Source: Planctomycetales bacterium (GTDB taxonomy: Bacteria > Planctomycetota > Planctomycetia > Isosphaerales > Isosphaeraceae). From it: a stretch of 6,077 nt of DNA. Below are positions 4,847 to 6,077 of the stretch, one piece after another. The stretch lies in assembly GCA_027435495.1 (NCBI GenBank), contig DAHZZC010000144.1, positions 1-6,077 of the forward strand, read 5' to 3'. Within the stretch, counting starts at the first letter, position 1; the number at the start of each line of letters is the position of its first letter. A model generated the notes under the pieces. The model saw only the letters and a program-made list of their open reading frames with translations, did not search any database and had not been told where the DNA came from. The translations under genes and the position numbers were made by a program.

Positions 4847-5916
4847 AAACGCTGGCCTTCTTCAATAACAAGGGTGGAGTCGGCAAGACCTCGCTTGTTT
4901 ACCATCTGAGCTGGATGTTCGCCGAGCTGGGCGTCAACGTGGTGGCGATCGACCTGGATCCGCAGTCCAATTTGACGTCATCGTTCCTGGACGATGAGCA
5001 ATTGATCGGGTTGTGGGAGGGCGAGCGTTCCATACCGACGATCCGCGGCTTGATTCAGCCGCTCCTAGAAAGACTCGGTGACATCAGGCCGCCCGAACCC
5101 ATCGAGATCGATTCCCGCATCGGTCTGGTCCCGGGCGATCTTGGGCTGAGCCTCTTCGAGGACCGCCTGTCGGAGACCTGGGGGCGTTGCACCGATGACA
5201 ATACCGCCGACGCTTCGGACGCCTTTCGGGTCACGACGGCTTTTTATCGGATCATGGAAAAGGCGGCGATTCAGCGTGGAGCCGAACTGGTCCTGATCGA
5301 TGTCGGACCAAATCTTGGCGCGATGAACCGGGCGGTCCTGGTTTCCGCCGATCATGTGGTGATCCCACTCGCGGCCGACCTCTTCTCGCTACAGGGCCTA
5401 CGTAATCTCGGACCGACGCTTCGATCCTGGCGTCTCGGTTGGGCACGCCGCAAGGAGCATCGGAGCCAACTGCTTCCGGACCTTCCACTCACCATCCCAA
5501 CGGGGGATATGAATCCGGTGGGTTATGTTGTGATGCAGCCTTCCGTGCGAGAGAACTACCACGTCGCCGCCTATCGTCGTTGGATCGAACGTATCCCGAG
5601 GGTTTATTACAAGGAAGTGCTCGGACGCCCGGATTCGGAGGAGATTCCCGATCCAGATCCGATGGCCCTCGCGGTTCTGAAGAACTATCGAAGCCTCGCG
5701 CCGATGGCCCAGGAAGCTCATAAGCCAATGTTTGCACTCAAGCCGGCAGACGGGGCGATCGGCGGGCATGCCGCCGCTGTCCAGGCCAGCCACCGCGCGT
5801 TCCGAGACCTCTCGGAGCGAATCGCGTCGGCCTGCGGCTTTTCACTCCCCAATCTTCGAAAGGTCCAGCGCGGGAGTAGCGCCACCGGGCCGGTTCTTCA
5901 GAACGAAGTCCATTGA
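4843..5916 (+). CDS. ParA/Soj-type (MinD-ParA superfamily) P-loop ATPase
   Basis: This 357-residue protein is a deviant-Walker ATPase. The P-loop is KGGVGKTS at residues 10-17, with the signature Lys10 and catalytic Lys15. IDLDPQSNLTSSF at 36-48 is the switch-I/A' region, with Asp39 in DPQ. LVLIDVGPNLGAMNRA at 149-164 is the Walker B region, with Asp153. VSADHVVIPLAADLFSLQGL at 167-186 follows it, as in ParA. Such proteins dimerise on ATP and commonly bind DNA non-specifically or position cargo. It lacks the N-terminal helix-turn-helix of P1-type plasmid ParA. Its C-terminal part (about 200-357, with NPVGYVVMQPSVR, KPMFALKPADGAIGGH) is longer than in chromosomal Soj and looks specific to this subfamily. 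No ParB follows within the window. The ATG overlaps the upstream stop as ATGA, so its translation is coupled to the AlbA_2/ATPase gene. All key residues are intact, unlike its interrupted partner. Confidence 0.92.
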   Translation: MKTLAFFNNKGGVGKTSLVYHLSWMFAELGVNVVAIDLDPQSNLTSSFLDDEQLIGLWEGERSIPTIRGLIQPLLERLGDIRPPEPIEIDSRIGLVPGDLGLSLFEDRLSETWGRCTDDNTADASDAFRVTTAFYRIMEKAAIQRGAELVLIDVGPNLGAMNRAVLVSADHVVIPLAADLFSLQGLRNLGPTLRSWRLGWARRKEHRSQLLPDLPLTIPTGDMNPVGYVVMQPSVRENYHVAAYRRWIERIPRVYYKEVLGRPDSEEIPDPDPMALAVLKNYRSLAPMAQEAHKPMFALKPADGAIGGHAAAVQASHRAFRDLSERIASACGFSLPNLRKVQRGSSATGPVLQNEVH

Positions 5917-6077
5917 AGCCGGTCCTTCGAGAAGAGACGGTGGTTTCTACCTGGACCTCGTCCCAACCATGGCGATGGCGGACTCTCATTGGGCCATTGG
6001 TTGGCAAGCGACTCGAGGAATCGGATACGACCGGATTTCCCGGCCGATCGAACCGGCTCGACAGGTCGCGGATTCCG
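5917..6077. other. Downstream region with no supported gene
   Basis: The 161 bases after the ParA-like stop contain no clear terminator and no recognised gene. An open frame begins at ATG 5969 and runs off the window, but it has no Shine-Dalgarno sequence and no recognisable residues in its 36 codons. A ParB-like partner could still start beyond the window edge. Confidence 0.4.

Noticed and set aside
5969..6077. Possible start of another gene at ATG 5969 running off the window
   Set aside because: No Shine-Dalgarno and only 36 codons with nothing recognisable; it cannot be supported from this sequence.
4843..6077. Plasmid or chromosome partition locus (parABS)
   Set aside because: No ParB-like gene and no parS-like palindrome seen around the ParA-like gene. 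The upstream partner is an AlbA_2/ATPase protein instead.

Overview
The window is about 6.1 kb of GC-rich bacterial DNA, and every supported gene is on the + strand. The combination of a Deg2/Deg9-like secreted protease, a xylose-isomerase-like TIM-barrel protein, an exported 22-residue leucine-rich-repeat protein and heavy use of G/C-ending codons suggests a planctomycete (Isosphaerales or a relative). That assignment is inference from composition and recalled family similarity; there is no rRNA or other marker gene here.

Layout. (1) 2..1279 is the 3' part of an S1C (HtrA/Deg) serine protease gene. The window cuts it just before the catalytic His, and PDZ and PDZ_3-like regions follow the protease domain. 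(2) 1280..1581 is a non-coding gap. Its two ends carry TGGTAAT-type heptamer repeats in inverted orientation, about 18 of 20 bases matching, and the right-hand copy runs to within 3 bases of the next start codon. (3) 1582..2472 encodes a sugar phosphate isomerase/epimerase-like protein with a full set of candidate metal ligands. (4) 2612..3445 encodes a signal-peptide-bearing LRR protein with a strong ribosome binding site. (5) 3662..4846 is an AlbA_2 (Schlafen-like) plus Bergerat-type ATPase reading frame broken by a single in-frame TAG at 4172..4174. (6) 4843..5916 encodes a ParA/Soj-type ATPase whose ATG overlaps the stop of the preceding frame (ATGA). The last 161 bases hold nothing I can call a gene.

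How the genes relate. The first three genes look like unrelated housekeeping or accessory genes that happen to be co-directional. The last two form a translationally coupled pair. From recall of similar proteins, this AlbA_2-ATPase/ParA-like pair recurs across distant bacteria as a two-gene module with no ParB and no assigned function, and it is the best candidate here for an undescribed system. In this copy the first gene has an amber codon in the middle. That means a recent pseudogene, a sequencing error, a split gene or stop-codon readthrough; the intact flanking frame and intact partner make it worth checking.
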